Shown piece after piece: positions 1 through 14,884 of a DNA stretch of 64,000 nucleotides. Under the pieces are notes generated by a model. That model saw only the letters and a program-made list of their open reading frames with translations, made no database searches and was not told the origin of the DNA. Position 1 is the stretch's first letter. Each line of letters begins with the position of its first letter. Source of the stretch: Luscinia megarhynchos. Its lineage: Eukaryota > Chordata > Aves > Passeriformes > Turdidae. The position numbers were made by a program, and so were the translations under genes. The stretch spans positions 47,043,451-47,107,450 of the forward strand of contig CM067564.1 of NCBI GenBank assembly GCA_034336665.1, read 5' to 3'.

Positions 1-3000
1 GGTGATCAATATGTTTGCACAATTCGAAATATTCCGTGGGAAGTTTACATGGGAAAAACAGGTGAATGTAGCTCTAAAATCAGCAAATGTGGCAGTAGGG
101 TAGAAAGAGAAAAGGCAGTGTGCTGCAACCACTGGTGTCCTCCTCAGCCTCAAATGAGGGATTAACCTCTATAACACTGCTTTACAAACTTCTGGGAGGA
201 AAAAGAGAGACACTGACCAATCTCTTTTTATTTGCTTTCCATGCTGAAAAAAAAAAAGGAAGTTGCCTCAGTTCCACAAAGAAACAACTGAATTTAATTT
301 TCCATTACAAGCAGATTGCCCACCTCCTTCAGTTAAACAAATATAGAGCCCAAAGTTTCCAGAGCTGGGTGGAAGCCTTATCTCTGCAGAATTGCTCAGA
401 TGTATGTGTGTATCAGGTGAGAAGCACTGGAACCTCTGTAACCCCAGCTGTCCTCCACCCTGCTGCCCCAGATCTGCACCTGCAATCTCACCATCAGCTG
501 TCTCTGATGGTCTCATCCTCACTACACCCCTCTGAGGCAAAGCAAATCTGTTGGAAGCATTGCCCAGGGGGAAATGTAAAATTCCAAAGTCTGAACTTGA
601 GGCTTGATTTGACAAACTGATCAAGAGATAAAGCTGAGCCGGGAGCTTCACCTGGCTGAGGCAGCCAGGGAGGCAGCAGATGACTCAGGGCCTCTTGCTA
701 AATGAGGGTCAGTGATGCTCTGGCCTTTGAGCAAAGAAGGTATTTTGTATCTGGGTGATTTAAAACTGGCTGTTTCTGTCTGACCACTCTCAGCTGGCTG
801 CTGGCTGGCAGGCAAAATGGTCACATTCTCTTTTTTTGGGCGGTGGGAAGCCTCAGTGTCACCTTCTGGCCAGGGCAAGACTGTGCTGCCTTTGTGCAGC
901 TGGCAAGGGGGGGTCAGGATGCCCAAACCCAGCCCAGAGCAGACCAGGGAGCCTGAAGTGGTTTAGGAACAGCTCGGCTTTTATCTCACCAAAGAAGGAG
1001 CCAGTGGAAGACTTAAAAGTTTATTATGTCTTATAATATTTCTTATTATGTTTCCATGAGTGTGTCACACACTGCCAGATCTCCCACATCTCTCTGTGAC
1101 CACCATATTATTGTTTCTTTTAACATACAGAGGCTGATCTTAACTCTTTTTTTTTTTTTGAGAGAGAGAGAACTGGTGGCAGAGGGAAACTAGGAACATA
1201 TGCCTGTGATATAAATATCTAAGTGGAAGTATCTACCAATTGGGCTAGTTTTGTTCTGACTGAACACTTTATAAGGTACTGTTTTGCTCTTTTCCCAAAA
1301 AAAAAATTTAATTTGAGAATTTCCAGACGTCCCAATGAATTGGTGAAGCTCAAGGAGAGGTTACAGTCATTTGCAGGATGAATAGAAAATATTTAGAAGG
1401 AAAAAAAATGCAAGAGAAATATTTAAATAGAGGAAAATCAGTGTCAAAAGTATTACAGAAACACAAAAGAAGCCAATCAACTCGATTTTCCAAAGTAAAT
1501 ACACACTATCAGCAGTTACACAACTTTTTACTATCACCATAGTAATCTGGAGGATGCTTTACCCTTTATTTTCATGTAGTAAAAAAAAAATAGTGGTAAA
1601 AAAATGTAGTAAAGAAATTTAATGGAACTATATAGACACCTTCTCCCCTTTCAAACATCCAAAGGGTTACATCTGGCTTTGCATGATTAGACTTTTTATT
1701 ATTCCTCCATAATAGCAGTCTTGCTTTAGAGCAGTGCATTTCAAGCACAGCTTCTGTGTTTAAGTCTATCAATTCTGATAGATTTAAAGAACAGAGGGGG
1801 GAGAATGATTATTCTGTATTCTAAAGGTTGTGAACTGCTTTTAATGTGTGTCTGTCTCTCCATATGGGGGTGAGGGACAAGGGGAGGAGGGAAGGGTGGG
1901 AGAGGAGCTGCATTAGAAAGTCCCTCCTTTAAAAGTGTCAAACTCCAACCTGCACAGAACAGGGGAAGGGAGACCACCAGCAACCCTCAGAAAATAATAT
2001 AAAAACAAACCTCAAAGGTAGAAGGAAATACCCAAAAGGAGAAGACTGCAGCTTGCAGTAATCTGTAAATGATTGCTGGCAAAGACTGGAGGCTTCGAGC
2101 TTGAGCTGTGTTTGTTCCAAAGGAAAGCCAAGAAGGACGGTGTTAATAAAGAGAGATTTAACTGAGGGCTGTGCTTGGAATAAAGTGGACTACAAAAAGG
2201 TCAAATTTGATCAGTTGGAGCAGATTACAAGGGCTTTAAAAGGTAGTGGTGAAGAAATGAAACTGGGACTGTGAAGCAATATAGCACAAGATTGATTTTG
2301 GGGGTGGAGAGAAGCTGGGACAAGTGCTTATCAGCTTGAGAAGGAGGAAGAGCTGTGCTGGGTTTGTTGTCATTCCCACACTGAGTAGAGTACTTGCTGC
2401 TTTTGTGGTTAGCCTTCCCTGCCGTGGCTTTTCTTCTTTTTTATTTTTTTCGTTTTTAATATACATATTTTATTATTGTTATTACTACAATGGTGTCTAT
2501 AATCTCTGACTTGGATCCTCTGAAAAGCTGGAAAGTTTTAAGGTAGGCCTATGTTTTCTTCTGTTTGGTACAGGCATTTTGGGTTTAGCCCTAAATTAAC
2601 TGGAGCTTGAGTTATAATCGAAATGCGAGCCCTGGGCTTAAGTAAGAAAGGAGTTTCTGGTAATTAGAGCCCTTTTAAGATACAGCAAAACCTTTGAACA
2701 GATGTTTAGAGAGACCCGAGAGAGAATTTTTAAATATACTTCTCAGTGTTACAGTGCAGTGAGGAATTCTTTTTTTTTTCCTCTTATTTCTTTTTAAGGA
2801 GAGATTGCTCTGTAAATTCGAGCTAATAGTAAAGGCTCACACCAGTTGCAACTGCAGCGTTAACTCTCTGCTTTCCTTGCTGTGCTCTGCGTGGAAATGA
2901 ATGGGAAACTCCAGAGAAGCAAAACCAAACAGAATGAAAGTTGATCAAGAAGTGGAAAAATAGTCTTGGGGGAAGGAAGGGGGACTGAAGTGCTTGTTTC

Positions 3001-5190
3001 ATGCTGCTGTTGAAACTTCCACACTTTGTTGCCTCTCTTAAGCATGTGTTTGGCAATTTAAAGTTGGTACTTTTTTACCTTCAGCACTAATGTTGGGGGT
3101 TTTGTAATTTGCATAGTGAAAAATGGTAATTCAAACTGCTAAAAATTATAAGTGGGGGAAACATCCCCATTAGTGTTTGCTGCAGATATTGAAGATCCAC
3201 AGTGTTAAATGTCAGTCTTTAACGCTGCTGTAAGTGCCTGGTTTTGCCTTATTGAGAATTCAGACCTATAAAAGTTTGCAGATGGTTTGCAGAAACTTCA
3301 GTAAGACGATTGGAAACATCTGGGAATGTAGATGGCAAAATTATAAAATAATTTAAATATAAAGTTGTGTAGATACCCCTCAGCTTTTTTGCAAAACACA
3401 AAGCTGCCTGCACCAAATAATTTTTGGAGTAAATTAGGAGGATTGGGGGCTATGAATTGTGAGATTATTATGCCATATATGCAATAATAATATTTTAAAG
3501 CATATTTTAGATTCTTGATAATTTTTTTTAAAGAACTTACTGTGTACTGAGCTCAAAGAGGAAAAACAACACTTCAGAGTCAAAGTATAAAGTTTGCTTA
3601 CATGACTAAGGTTTTTTTCCTCACTGAACTTTCTATTTTAGCTGTTTAAAATTCTCTGACCATTTTCTGAGCCTCTGTGTAGGACTGGGCACTGAGACCC
3701 TCTACCCTTGCCTGTGGTATGAGGCTTGGCACAGGGAGCTTATTGCAAGTTTATTTTATTCTTTTTTTCAAGTGGTTTGGGGCTGTCAGCACAGAATGAT
3801 GAGTTTCTGTTTGACTCCAAAAGTTCCGTGTGGATGCTGGAGGGGCTGGGAGGGATGGAGGAGCCAGGGCTGGGAGTGGCCCTGGGCTGGGATCACCCTG
3901 CAGGAGCAGAGAGCAGAGCTGGGCTGGCTCCTGGGACTCAGCACCAGCCAATGCCGCTGAAATGCTTCTGCTGAGCCCCAATTGTGCTGCCTTACAGCGT
4001 GTGTGCTCCAGAGGAGCTATTCTAGGAATTGCTTTAAGTTTTATCTAGCTCTGTGAGACTATTTCTGACTGCTCTGAGAGACAAGTCAGGTGATGCCAGG
4101 TTTGTGCAGAGTTGAAGGATGACACAGAGGACTTGAAAGTCAAGAAGACTGAAATAAGAGATAATGCTGCCCTCTTGAAGAATCCTGTTTTCTTTTTTAA
4201 AAAAAATCGTTTTACATACCTGTAAAAGAAATATCTCCCAGGCACTTTTTCCCCTACAGCATGCCTGAAGTTTCCCAAGTTTGTGTGTGAATCTGGAGAC
4301 TGTATGGACACAGAGTAGGTCAAAGATGTGATTAAGTCTGGACCTTTCTGTGTAGTTTCTGTGCATGATGAGAGCAGCAGCTCTGCACAGATGTGACATT
4401 GTGCAGCACCACTGCAGGATGCAGAAGGTTAAGAGGTGGGAAAAGGCCATAGGTAATATGAGCAGAATGATCACTGAAAGGAAAAACAGAAAGAGCTAGT
4501 AGTCATCACACAGCTCATATGGCTTGTGACTTATTTAGCTGCAATGGCACTTCTACCTTTTCTTGTAAAATTTAATTCCTCTTCTGTGGGCCAACCTGTT
4601 TGAGGCCTCTGAAGTGCCTGGTTTTAGTGTGTCCCCAAAGAAGCCTGTAGCTAATATTTACAAGAAATAGAGACATGTTTCTGTGTGTTTATTTTAGGTG
4701 CACTAACCGATTCTTTCAGACTCAAATGAGTTGATGTAGCAAATGCCACCACCAGCTCTAAACTAGTGTCCTCCACTGGTAAATTCCCAATTTTGTTTAC
4801 TTTCTGCACCCCCATAATTTATTCTGTGGCTCCATCACAGTTTGAGGCCTGATTAGCTGGGAAAGACTGAAGGATGCAGATCCTATGGAGGCAGCAGGTG
4901 GGAATATTTACATTGGGATTTAATAATCCCCAGGGGCTCAGGGCAGCCTTGGTGCTGGTCACACCCATTTCAGCTGAGCTCTCTCTTCTCTGGCCTGCTC
5001 CTCAAACTCTCTGGACACTTCCCCTGACCTCTGAATAGAGGTAACAATGGAAAGGTGCCATATAGCAACAGACAAGGCTGTGGCTGGTGGTGAAGCCTGA
5101 AAGGAGGGAGAGGTTGTGTTGGAGCATGACAGGGGATTTTGCTGGACTTCACCCAGCTGAGCTGGGAGAGCTAGCAGAGGTATAAAATAA

Positions 5191-5221
5191 ATGTATATAT
5201 AATATGTGTATATATAATATT
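5191..5221. repeat. AT-rich simple repeat (TATA/ATAT)
   Basis: A run of alternating A/T words (ATGTATATATAATATG followed by TGTATATATAATATTA) that reads as an imperfect direct duplication of about 14 bp. It is low-complexity sequence with no gene context. Confidence 0.6.
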
Positions 5222-6969
5222 ACATCAGGCCTCCCTCTTTGGTTGTGTCTGTCTGGAGTAGGATAGTGAGAGCTGCAATAATTTCTGGTAAGTCTCAGCT
5301 TCCTCTGGGTGCAAGAACCCTAAACACAGTTTAATGTGCATTTTCTTTCACTAGATTTATTCAGAGTTGTCTGAGTACCTCAGTTACTGGAAAGAGAATG
5401 CATGGATTTTTTTTTCCTCCCTACTGTCTCCTTTGGGATAAGCTCCCAGCATAAGATCTGTGCTGTGATGTGAACACACCACTGCCTGATCTCCCTGTTC
5501 ATAGTGTGACTGCAGCAAGCATCATGTCCTGATGTATTCCTTGGAGCCAGGAGAGTTTGGCAAAACTTCAAGCCTTCAAAAACAGGAAAATTCCTTCAAA
5601 GATTTCCCAACAAACAGAGTGTGCTCACCCAGCACTCTGCAGAAACAGAAATCTCATTTACTGTCTTCAAAATGAGATGAGAACTGGGATTGAGACACCC
5701 CTAGTGCATAAGAGACACCAAAATCAGCTGCCTTGATTCAAGAAAAGTCTCTTATCTCTGTTTAGGACTTCTGGCATGTGGGTTTGTGTCCCTCATATGT
5801 GATAGGGACAATGGTTTCTGAAGCAACCTGTGCTTTGGGCCCCTACAGCAGCAAAAGCAAAACAGTAGCCTGGCAAGGAGAGACACAAAAAGGAGGAAAA
5901 AATTTAATTCCTCAAGGCCACATCTCTCCTCTGTTTCTTTTCTGCCTTAATTTGGCTCCAACAAGGCTAAATTCAGCACTATAAATCATATGAGTTACCT
6001 ATGCAGGGAAGACCTTGTACCCTTTTGCATTCCTGTCTGAAGAAATATGTGACCTTTCTGTGGCACATTGCTAGGAAAAAAAAAATTAAAAGTCGGTATC
6101 AAGTTGACTTTGCAACCTCAAGGTGAAATCCAAGGGAAGAGTGGGAGTTCTTACTCAGAGGAGTGGTCAGCCCCCAGCCTGGGAAGCAGGGAATCTTGGT
6201 GTCTGCTCTGCATGCAGATGACTGGAATTTCACAAGTCCCATTGAACCAGCCTGTCCAACTTGGCTGGTGGAGTTGGGAACATCTTGTTTGCAGCCTCAT
6301 GTGTCAGGCGGATGTACCAATTCAAATGTTCTCTCCAAAATGTCTTTTCCCACCACACACGCCGTCCAAACAGCCTGCTAATGGTTTGGCTTTTCAGGAA
6401 AAAGAAAAAAAAAAAAAGAAGGAGGAAAAAAAAAAAGGTGTTTTTCATTCTTGGCAAATCAGTCCAGGAGCAGCAATTTCAGCTGTTGGTGAACAGGTTG
6501 TTGACCTGTTTTGAACAAATCCTTACATCCACCCCTGTGATTGCCTGGGAGCTGAGGTGGGTTAAATAGCTTCAAAATGTTCAAATGGGGCAAGGATAGA
6601 GGAAAGTAAACACAACAGCTCAGATTTGGCTGTGGGCATAGAATAATAAATTGAGCAAAAGCTTAAGATAAAGGCATTCTGTATTGTATTCAGTATCTGA
6701 ACAGACCAGTAAATGCATGGACCCACAACACATAACTGCTTAGAAAAAGGACTGAAAAAAAAACTTATTTCGCTTGTGCTTTGCTCTGAGGACCTGGACA
6801 ATGTTCTCTTCATCCAGTACTCAAAAAACAAAAGAAAACAAGCCCTGAAAGTTTGGCCCAGGGACATAATGCTGGACTCCATCGTCACCATGAAACACAG
6901 AAAATGGAATTTCAGAGGTCAGTGGAGAATACAAATTCCCTCATAATTGCCACAATATGCTTGTTTTGG

Positions 6970-6993
6970 AAAAAAAAAAAAAAAAAAAAAAAA
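6970..6993. repeat. Poly-A homopolymer (24 nt)
   Basis: Twenty-four uninterrupted A residues. No retrotransposed gene body is recognisable upstream, so I call it a homopolymer rather than the tail of a processed pseudogene. Confidence 0.85.
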
Positions 6994-8604
6994 GCGTGGA
7001 AAGAGGGTGTGTGTATCTTGTAATAACTAAAAACACATTTTAGAAATGGCTTTCCAGTTTACCAATCCAAAAATATAGATGGTGTCAGAGATGGCATTGA
7101 AGGGGGTGTCAGTGAGGGTTACACACGTCCCAAGCTGTGACACAGATGAGACTCACCAAGGGGATGGTGGCTGTTGCCAAGCTCTGATAAGCTAATATGA
7201 GCAGCAAAACAGTGTGGATTGTTCTGTTTTCAGTTTGAAAGTGTAACTCTACAATCACTCAAGTGAATAATACTGGGATGAAAAATTAGGGCCAGCTGTA
7301 CTGAAGTATGAATTTTTAAATTTTTTGTCATGTTTTCTTATTTGTGCTTCCTTTGCACTTTGTAGAGGACAATATGGGAAGATTTTCTTGCTTTGTTTTC
7401 TTAGATTTTTTTTCCCCTTTAAAAAGGCAGGACCTATGGGATGATGCAAGAAGTAAAGACAACAGAAAACAGCAGATTAGGATGTAACACACTCCTGCAG
7501 CAACTGCTGATGGCTGAGAAAGTCATCCAGTCCTCCTCTAAGCCTCTGCAGATTTATTCTTGCATCTTTATTTTCCCCTGATTAAAATTCACTATCACTC
7601 CTTTCAATAAGAGGTTATTCTCCACCGTTTTGCTAAAAACAATCCACTTTTCATATCAAGCCTGTGTACAAGCTCATTACATCTTGTTCATTTGGACATG
7701 AGTTGTTAAATCTTCCAGGTGCTTTATAGGGGATTTAAACATCCAATTCAAATGAATGATCTCTCACAAAGAGGTTTACTTACTGCTGCTGCCATGTTCC
7801 TTTGCCTAATTATTTAAATTGCCCTAACCCCTGAAACATAATATGAAATTACTGCTCCAGCAGCACAGCTGTCTAGCCAGGGTCTGTGACAGTGAGGTGC
7901 AATAACCCTCTGCCAGCCACCAGTGAGCTGCAGTTCAGGGACTTGTGCCAGCAGCTATGGCTTTTCCTTGATGGTTTCTTCCTCCATGAATTATCTGACT
8001 GGTTTTGCAGTTTTAACTTTGAGTCCAGAACATCTGTCAGCAAAGAAATTCTGTGGTTTGGCGCACTGCTTGCAGTTGCTAACAAAGCCTGCACTGGAAG
8101 GGCTCTTCTGCATGTAAATGTGTCTGGCATCCATGTTTTGGGACATGTGGAAAGTGTTTGGAGTGGATTCCCTGCTAAGGCCTTGAGCCACTCACTTCAG
8201 GTCTCCTCCTCTTGAGAGGAGGTGGGGGTTGTGTTGTTTCTTCATCTGTTACACCCCAGAATTTCGTTCCTGACTGGTGATTACTCACACCAGTTACACA
8301 GGTGCCCATGTTGCAGGATGCAGGTAAAAGCAGGATCATCCTTTCCCACACACATTACTTAATGATGCTTTACTCTACCATTTCCTCATCTCTTAAATCA
8401 GTGGCAGTCCTAATGTGCTCCTGCAGGTCTTTCCCAACCCACCCATTCAAATTTTAAGTTTTGTCTAGCTCTGAACTTCAGTGGGACTGAAATAAGGGGG
8501 AAGTTGCCTGTAACAGGAAAGGTAACCAGGAGTGGCAGCCTTACATTGTCCTTGAGAGATGAGGTTATAATTTATGCTTTTCCCAGGCTTTCTGTGTTAG
8601 TTTG

Positions 8605-8685
8605 GAAGTGTTAGTTAATCTCTGTGTGCCCCAAATCCCAGAGGTAAAATGGACCTGTTAATACCTGTCTTATTTACTTTGGCTA
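8605..8685 (+). mobile_element. MIR-like SINE fragment (central part)
   Basis: The order of words follows the MIR core and post-core on the plus strand: a TTAGTTAATCTCTGTGTGCC segment, then GAGGTAAAATGGACCTG, then TTAATACCTGTCTTATTTAC. The known family reads 'tta-act-t-ctgtgcctca', 'tgtaaaatggg' and 'ataatacctacctca' in the same order. Neither the tRNA-derived head nor the 3' end is visible. MIR copies in birds are ancient and heavily diverged, so the identification rests on motif order and not on a measured score. Confidence 0.5.
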
Positions 8686-11550
8686 TAAGATTTTCATGGC
8701 TGTACAGATGTACAGCTCTGTCCTATAAAACCCACAGTGCTGGGGGCTCAGCCTTGGGCTCAGCTTTTCATCACCTGCCCTCATAACAATAACTTTTTTA
8801 AACTGAAACTAGAATTTAATTCTTTTGAGGGTAAATAATTCCTTGCTTGTTTACTAAAACCCTTTCTTCATTATTTCTGCTTGGCAAGACAGCACCAAGG
8901 GTGAGCCACTCAAATTCCTTGCACTCACCAGTTTTTCTTCCAAGGAGTTGTTAGGCTTTGGGTTTTTTTGAAAAGACCTTCATTAAAGATATCTTGCACC
9001 TCTGCTAGTCCCAAGATGCTGTACCAGGGAGGGAGAAAAGGAAGGTGAAACCAGAGAGATTTGTAGTCCTTGTTACTAAAATTTTCTTTTGCTTAACCTG
9101 TGCAAGAGATTAATTTCTCCTCTCTAAGGAAAATACTCTATTCCCTTTGGATGCTGTCTGGTGGGTATCAGTGTCTCCCAACAAACCTGTTCAGACTGCA
9201 GGAGCTCTAATACTACTGAAAATTATCTGTGGCACTAAAAAAACCCTTACAATAACCTAAGTGTTACCATCCAACCTTTTCTATATGAGCAGCTGAACGT
9301 ACTTCTACTGATTATACTCTAATTTTCCTTAATTAAAAAACCCCAAACCTAATCTCATATTAATTGCATTTTTATATAACTTTCTCTTTTTTTTTTTCTT
9401 TGATTGTGTGTGTTTCCTCATGTTTCATCACAAGTGATGGAATTTTTTTCTCCCTATCTGGCTAAGTCCATGCATTCCTTGAATATAGAGGGATGTTTGG
9501 ATCATTCACTATAGGACATTTGCTCTTGAGTTGATCCCAAGCTGATATTAGGGGACCACTTTGTTACTGAACACCTGTTGACCTGAAGACACTGACATTT
9601 CTGTTGCAGTTCATTTGCTTTCTACAACTGAGTTTTAAAAGTAAAGATTTTTCTAAAGGTGGAAGTATTGGGAAGCTCAGAGATTATCACTATTGTTCTC
9701 TCTCTTTTGTGGAATGGATGGATTTCAGATTATTGGAAAAATTTGTCATGTCAGTTGTGCTGGATTTTTTTTTCCTTCTTCAGATATCATGTTAAATTGC
9801 CTGTAGCCAGTTATCTTCTAGAAACAGGGTGTATAGATAATTTTTATCTGTTAAAGAATTAATGTACTTGTTCAGTAATTTTGCAGTACTCTTCAGTAGT
9901 AGACTGATTTTCAGTTTAACATACCTGAATGGCTGAGTAAATTTAGGTATTAAATTAGTAGATGAATGGAACCAGAGCTTTTTTGGGGTTGAAAATCTTG
10001 GTATGACTTTTGAGTGATTTGATTAAGGATATTCCACCCAAGGATTTGTAAGATACTATAGAAAGCTTTAAAGGGGGGAGAGGTTAGGGGTTTTTCTTTT
10101 AAGATTCTGAGTTTTATATTGGATTCTTGGTTTCCAGGTCCCAAAGAAAACAGTAATCTTATAGAAAGGACTTAAATGAGCTTTTGAAGTAGGGGACATT
10201 TCTGTTCTGAAAAATATGTAGTCTTAATAACCGTTCTCCAAAAGAATGGGCTATAAATCCACAATTCAATTAATCTCCACATGTCATCCAAGCACAACTC
10301 TACCTGTTACACTAATCCTGAACTAGGAGGCACTGGCAGATCTCAAGCTGAGACTACCTAATTTTGCAAATAGTAACTAAAATCACCTTCAAGCATTTTT
10401 GAGATGAATTTAATATCTCAGTCTCTTAGGATGTAATTAATCTTTGTTTTAAGCAAGCAAGGGGTTACTGCATATTAATCAGAGTTGGTTTCTAGTTACT
10501 AGGAGGTTTGCATATATTTCCATCCAACTAAGTACTGGGTCCATGCTCCCTTTTGGGTATTTGAACCTTAATTTTTAGGTACCCTTTCATTAGAGGTGCT
10601 GGGAATGTTGGCTAACTTGGCACATCATAGCTGGACATCCTTTTTTCCTCGTTGTGGTCTTGGGGAAGAACTGCAGAGTTTCTGGCACTGCAGAGACTCA
10701 GGGGGGTCTCTGCAGCCCTTGGACTTCCGCCTTGTTGGAAAAACTGACCTTGCCAAGAGTTGGGAAATGTTGTTGACTGGGGTCAAGTTTCGGCTGGAGA
10801 TGCCAAAATAAAGGATTTATGTAGCCTGGGAGGAATTACAAGCTTGGAAGGGGGAGATAGGTATTAAAGGTTTCAAACAGAGTGATGGGGAGAAAACTGT
10901 TTAAATACTGATGTAAACTTTCATTGTCTCCAAGAGGAATTAATTGGCTGGGTCTTTTATGTGACTTTTGGGGTTAGATTTCCAGCTGACTCAAACTGAC
11001 AAAGCTCCATTGAGCAAGATCTAGACTTAGAGTAACTGGGAGTTGGAGCCCATGTGTTTTGCAGAAGACTTAACATCTTTCTTCTTATAACATAAAGTTT
11101 CTGGATCTAATAGAAGAAAAAAAAAGTCTCAGTCAAAGTAGTTGCTTTATTAATTAATTCCAGCCTGTGTTTTTGATGCCCAGTTTTACTCTATCTGAAG
11201 CCTGGACCCTAAAAATCTCTTGAGAATAAAGTTACATTAACTTTTAATTTTCTAACTATTTTCCCTGTGTTTAAAAGAAACAGATGACCCACTCTTTGCT
11301 CTTTAGTTAGTCTTCAAGTAGATTAATAAATCTACCATAATCTATGAAAAAATTTAAACCCACGACATCGTAGGCTGCAGACAAGCTGAATAAACTAACT
11401 ACATAAGTTGCATATGAACTTTAAATCATTGGGAAGCAGTGATAGGAGAAACCAAATTTGCTTTACTGCAAAGGGGGTTTTTTTGCTACCTATCTGAGCT
11501 GAAACTTTCCTGATTTTTGTAAATGTGTTGGGGGCAGAGGATTAGGTGTG

Positions 11551-11570
11551 GTGGGGGGGTGGGGGGCGGC
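11551..11570 (+). repeat. G-rich run
   Basis: GTGGGGGGGTGGGGGGCGGC holds two long G runs separated by one T, next to shorter G pairs. It is a local low-complexity G tract followed by a T-rich stretch. It could contribute to a G-quadruplex, but four clean tracts with short loops are obtained only by splitting the long runs. Confidence 0.6.
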
Positions 11571-12418
11571 TGTTGTTTTGGGTTTTTTTTTTTCTCATTC
11601 CTGCATAAGCTGTTTGTATTTTTAACCCAGAACCACGTGATTTTGTACATCTAGCTCTGGGACAGCTCTTAACCGAGTTTAGATCTCCCTGCTGTTCCCT
11701 GAGAGTCACAGCTACATCTGTGGGCAGCAAGTGGCTCTGTTTAGCATGAGATTCATTAAAATCTGTGGTTAGGAAGAGCTTACATCGTGCACACAGTTAT
11801 TCTAAGTCTGACTGCAGTGATGCCCCAAAACTGCCTAGATCACTATTTTCTGTGGACCTTGTGGTCTCCTCATCTTTGCTCTCACTATTTTTCATAGGAA
11901 AAATTTAAAAGCAGTTTCAGCTCTTCACACCCGAAAGAAAAAGCAAGTTACTCACAAAGATGTCCCCTAACTTAAAAGTACCTTCTGTACCAATAGTTTC
12001 TATAGTAAACAACAATCTGAATTTTTCTATCTAAGTCTGGGATGCAGTTATTGTCGTTTACATCCTTTCTTCTGCATCCTATCTGCAGACACTGTACAAC
12101 CAGGCACAGCAGAATGTCCAGGAACAGAAACAGGCAATTATTCTTGCCATGAGAAAATAGCCCCAAAAAAATCTGATCTACTGCAAAGAAAATGTTGTTC
12201 ACATTTGTGTGGTTGAATAAAGGTAAAAAAGAAGAATGAGCATGGATGAAGCTGCAGGTCCAATTCCAGGAGGCATGATTCTGTCCTATTCACATGCACA
12301 TGAGAAATTACCTTGGCCAGAATTATTTTTGTTGCAATTACAGATGTTTACTGGGCATGCATCACAGAACAAAAGCCCTAGGAGAAGACCTCAGTTAATT
12401 TCCAGAGGGGGAAAAACC

Positions 12419-12477
12419 TCAACAAAACAAATCAATCAGACAAACAAACAAAAAGAAAGAAAAAAAGAAAAACAAAA
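12419..12477. repeat. A-rich low-complexity tract
   Basis: Short CAAA and GAAA units run together (ACAAACAAACAAAAAGAAAG and neighbours). There is no terminal repeat or recognisable element upstream. It is a simple A-rich tract. Confidence 0.65.
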
Positions 12478-14884
12478 CATCACAGCCACTGTTCAAGAAA
12501 AATAAAGCACCTTAAAACAAAATGCCCTTTAAAGTACAGAAACCCAGCTTGAATGTATTGTGTACCTGTATTAATCTGACTGTATAAATTTTTGCCTTGT
12601 TTTCCCATTAAACCTCTGCAAGTTATTACAAGGTTGATTGTATATCCTGTATGGGCAATTCATGTCGTGGATTAAATTCAAGCAGTTATTATGACAATAC
12701 AATCTATGACAACAGGGGGAGAACAAGCTGTGTTGATGCAGATGAGCCATGTATACAGTGAGTTTGGGATTTGGACATGAAACAACGCTGGGCTCCAGGT
12801 TGCAACACCATAAAACGTGACAATCTGGAGGAAAGAACAAGTTCTGCTTTTTTTTCTTCCCCCCCCATTTTTACTTATAATACACACCAGCAGTCAGACC
12901 ACACAGGAAGTTTGCACAAATCCACGTGGTGAAAGTGGGATGGGGAAGAAGAACAAGCTCTGCAGCAAAGGGTGGGCATGTTTTATTTCTTCAGCAGCTG
13001 GAAGCTTAGTGTGGCACTGTGGAATAAAATCAGCTTTGCAGGGAGGAAGCTGTATAATGAGTATGTGTGACAGCCCTTAAGATGTGATGATCTGGAACAG
13101 AGCAGTTACCTATATATGGTGTCTTTGCATCGCCTCAGTAGGAGCTGCCAATTTTGAACTCCTTCAGGAAGATGGTAAAAAATGTGCTTGAACTGAGGGG
13201 TTCCAGCAGGAGTTAGCAAAAAGTTTCAGACCCAGAAGGGCTCCTCTCTGAGGAGTGTTTAATTACGGAGGCAAAGAGTTGCACAGAATCGCCAGCGCTT
13301 CTCAGAAATGGTGACGTGAGGCTTCTGTTGTTTGAATTTTTTCATAACACAAAGGAGAAACAAAAACCTTTTGAAAGACTTAAAACCAATAACCCACATG
13401 GCAATTAGCTCACAGAATATTGTGCCAGTAGATACTCTGAAGGCCAAATCCTGAGAATTGGGGAAAAAATACATTTTTATAGGTGATGAGAACATCTAAA
13501 CTCAGATAGGATTAAAATGGATGGGGAAGGATATAAGTACTCATGTTTTGGCCAACAACTGTCTCAGGTCAAGGAGAATCTTTCCTTTTTTGGCAACATA
13601 TCACTACCCATGGAGGCTTTTTGTACCTCTTAGGGATGGAAGGTCATATAAAACAAACTCCTGTCTGATCCAATGAGACAATTGCTGTTATACAAGAGCG
13701 TTAAAATCTTACTCATTGAATTTTCCTCCCTACTACTGAATTCTAACAACATTTACTTTATTGATGCAATGTGTGAAAAAAAGAACGAGCAAACCTTTCA
13801 AGCTTTATGTTACTGAAGATTATACTTTTTTAAAAACAGCACGGTATACAGGATCTTAACTACTTTTTGGCCCAATGAGTTACACTGGGTAATTTTGCAA
13901 TGAATTAAAATAATTATCCATCACCGTTTGAACTTTGTGTACTCTCAGATAGGTAAATTATACACTTTAGGAGGTCAGTATGTATTCTGACATTGTTATG
14001 GGAAAGATTTGCATAAGGAAAATGTAGATTTCCCTCCCCCCCTTCCCATGATAAAAATCTCCATACACAATAGCTGTACTGCCACATGTCAGGGGGACAT
14101 TGTGTAAATTACAGAGTTACAAATTTGTCAGCCTAACCAAATGTCTGAAGGAATAATGTCATATTGGTTATATTTCAGCTGTAAGCCTGGTCTGTTTTAA
14201 CCTTGATTTGTGTGGCAGCTAGCCATACCAACAGCTTGTGCATGGCTGATTATAAACAACTTTATTTTAATGTAACAAGATTTTCATTTAATTCCTGGGA
14301 GCTCGATGTGATGGTGATCAAAGCTAAATGCAGACCTCTCTCTGAGGTAAAGGATTAGATCAGGCTGACCAGAAAATACAAAGTCCTGACAATTTCAAGA
14401 TCACAATCTTTTGTATGTTGTAATTTATATTTTCTGAAGTTGGATAGTATACTTAAAATATTGTGAATTATGTTCACAGAGAGCCTTGATACAATTTGGA
14501 TAGAGTTTTGGTTTTAATTTAATTCCATTTTTGTGTGGAAGGACCTGTATGTCCAACCAAGATTTATTCATTTAATATTGCAATTTATTTTTTCTCCATA
14601 TTATTTTTACACATTAAGAATGAAAAATTTATTCTGTAAAAGCTGGAATCCTTAAAATCTATTTTCTTTTTCTGGGGATTATGTGTGTATCTTGGTTGGA
14701 TTGTGTCATGCTGAATCAGGTGCAGATTCATACTTGGTGGGGCCAGGGGTGTCCTGCTTTGGGATTTTTTGCTGTTTCTGGTAGTTTCAGTGTTAGAGTT
14801 GTGTAGTGGAGCTTTGTATTTTCTTTTTCTTTTCCTTATTATTGTTTTATTTTTCTTTTTGATAATTTCATTTGCTTGGGCTTT

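Noticed and set aside
120..620. 166-codon open frame at the window start
   Set aside because: No recognisable domain. An overlapping frame of 127 codons exists on the other strand and the composition is that of non-coding DNA.
8205..8222. Near-perfect palindrome CCTCCTCTTGAGAGGAGG
   Set aside because: Eight paired bases in a two-letter-biased context are expected by chance at this scale. No following T run or gene suggests a terminator-like or RNA role.
8341..8420. CCATTTCCTCATCTCTTAAA, possible further MIR fragment
   Set aside because: Only one MIR-like word without the expected neighbours.
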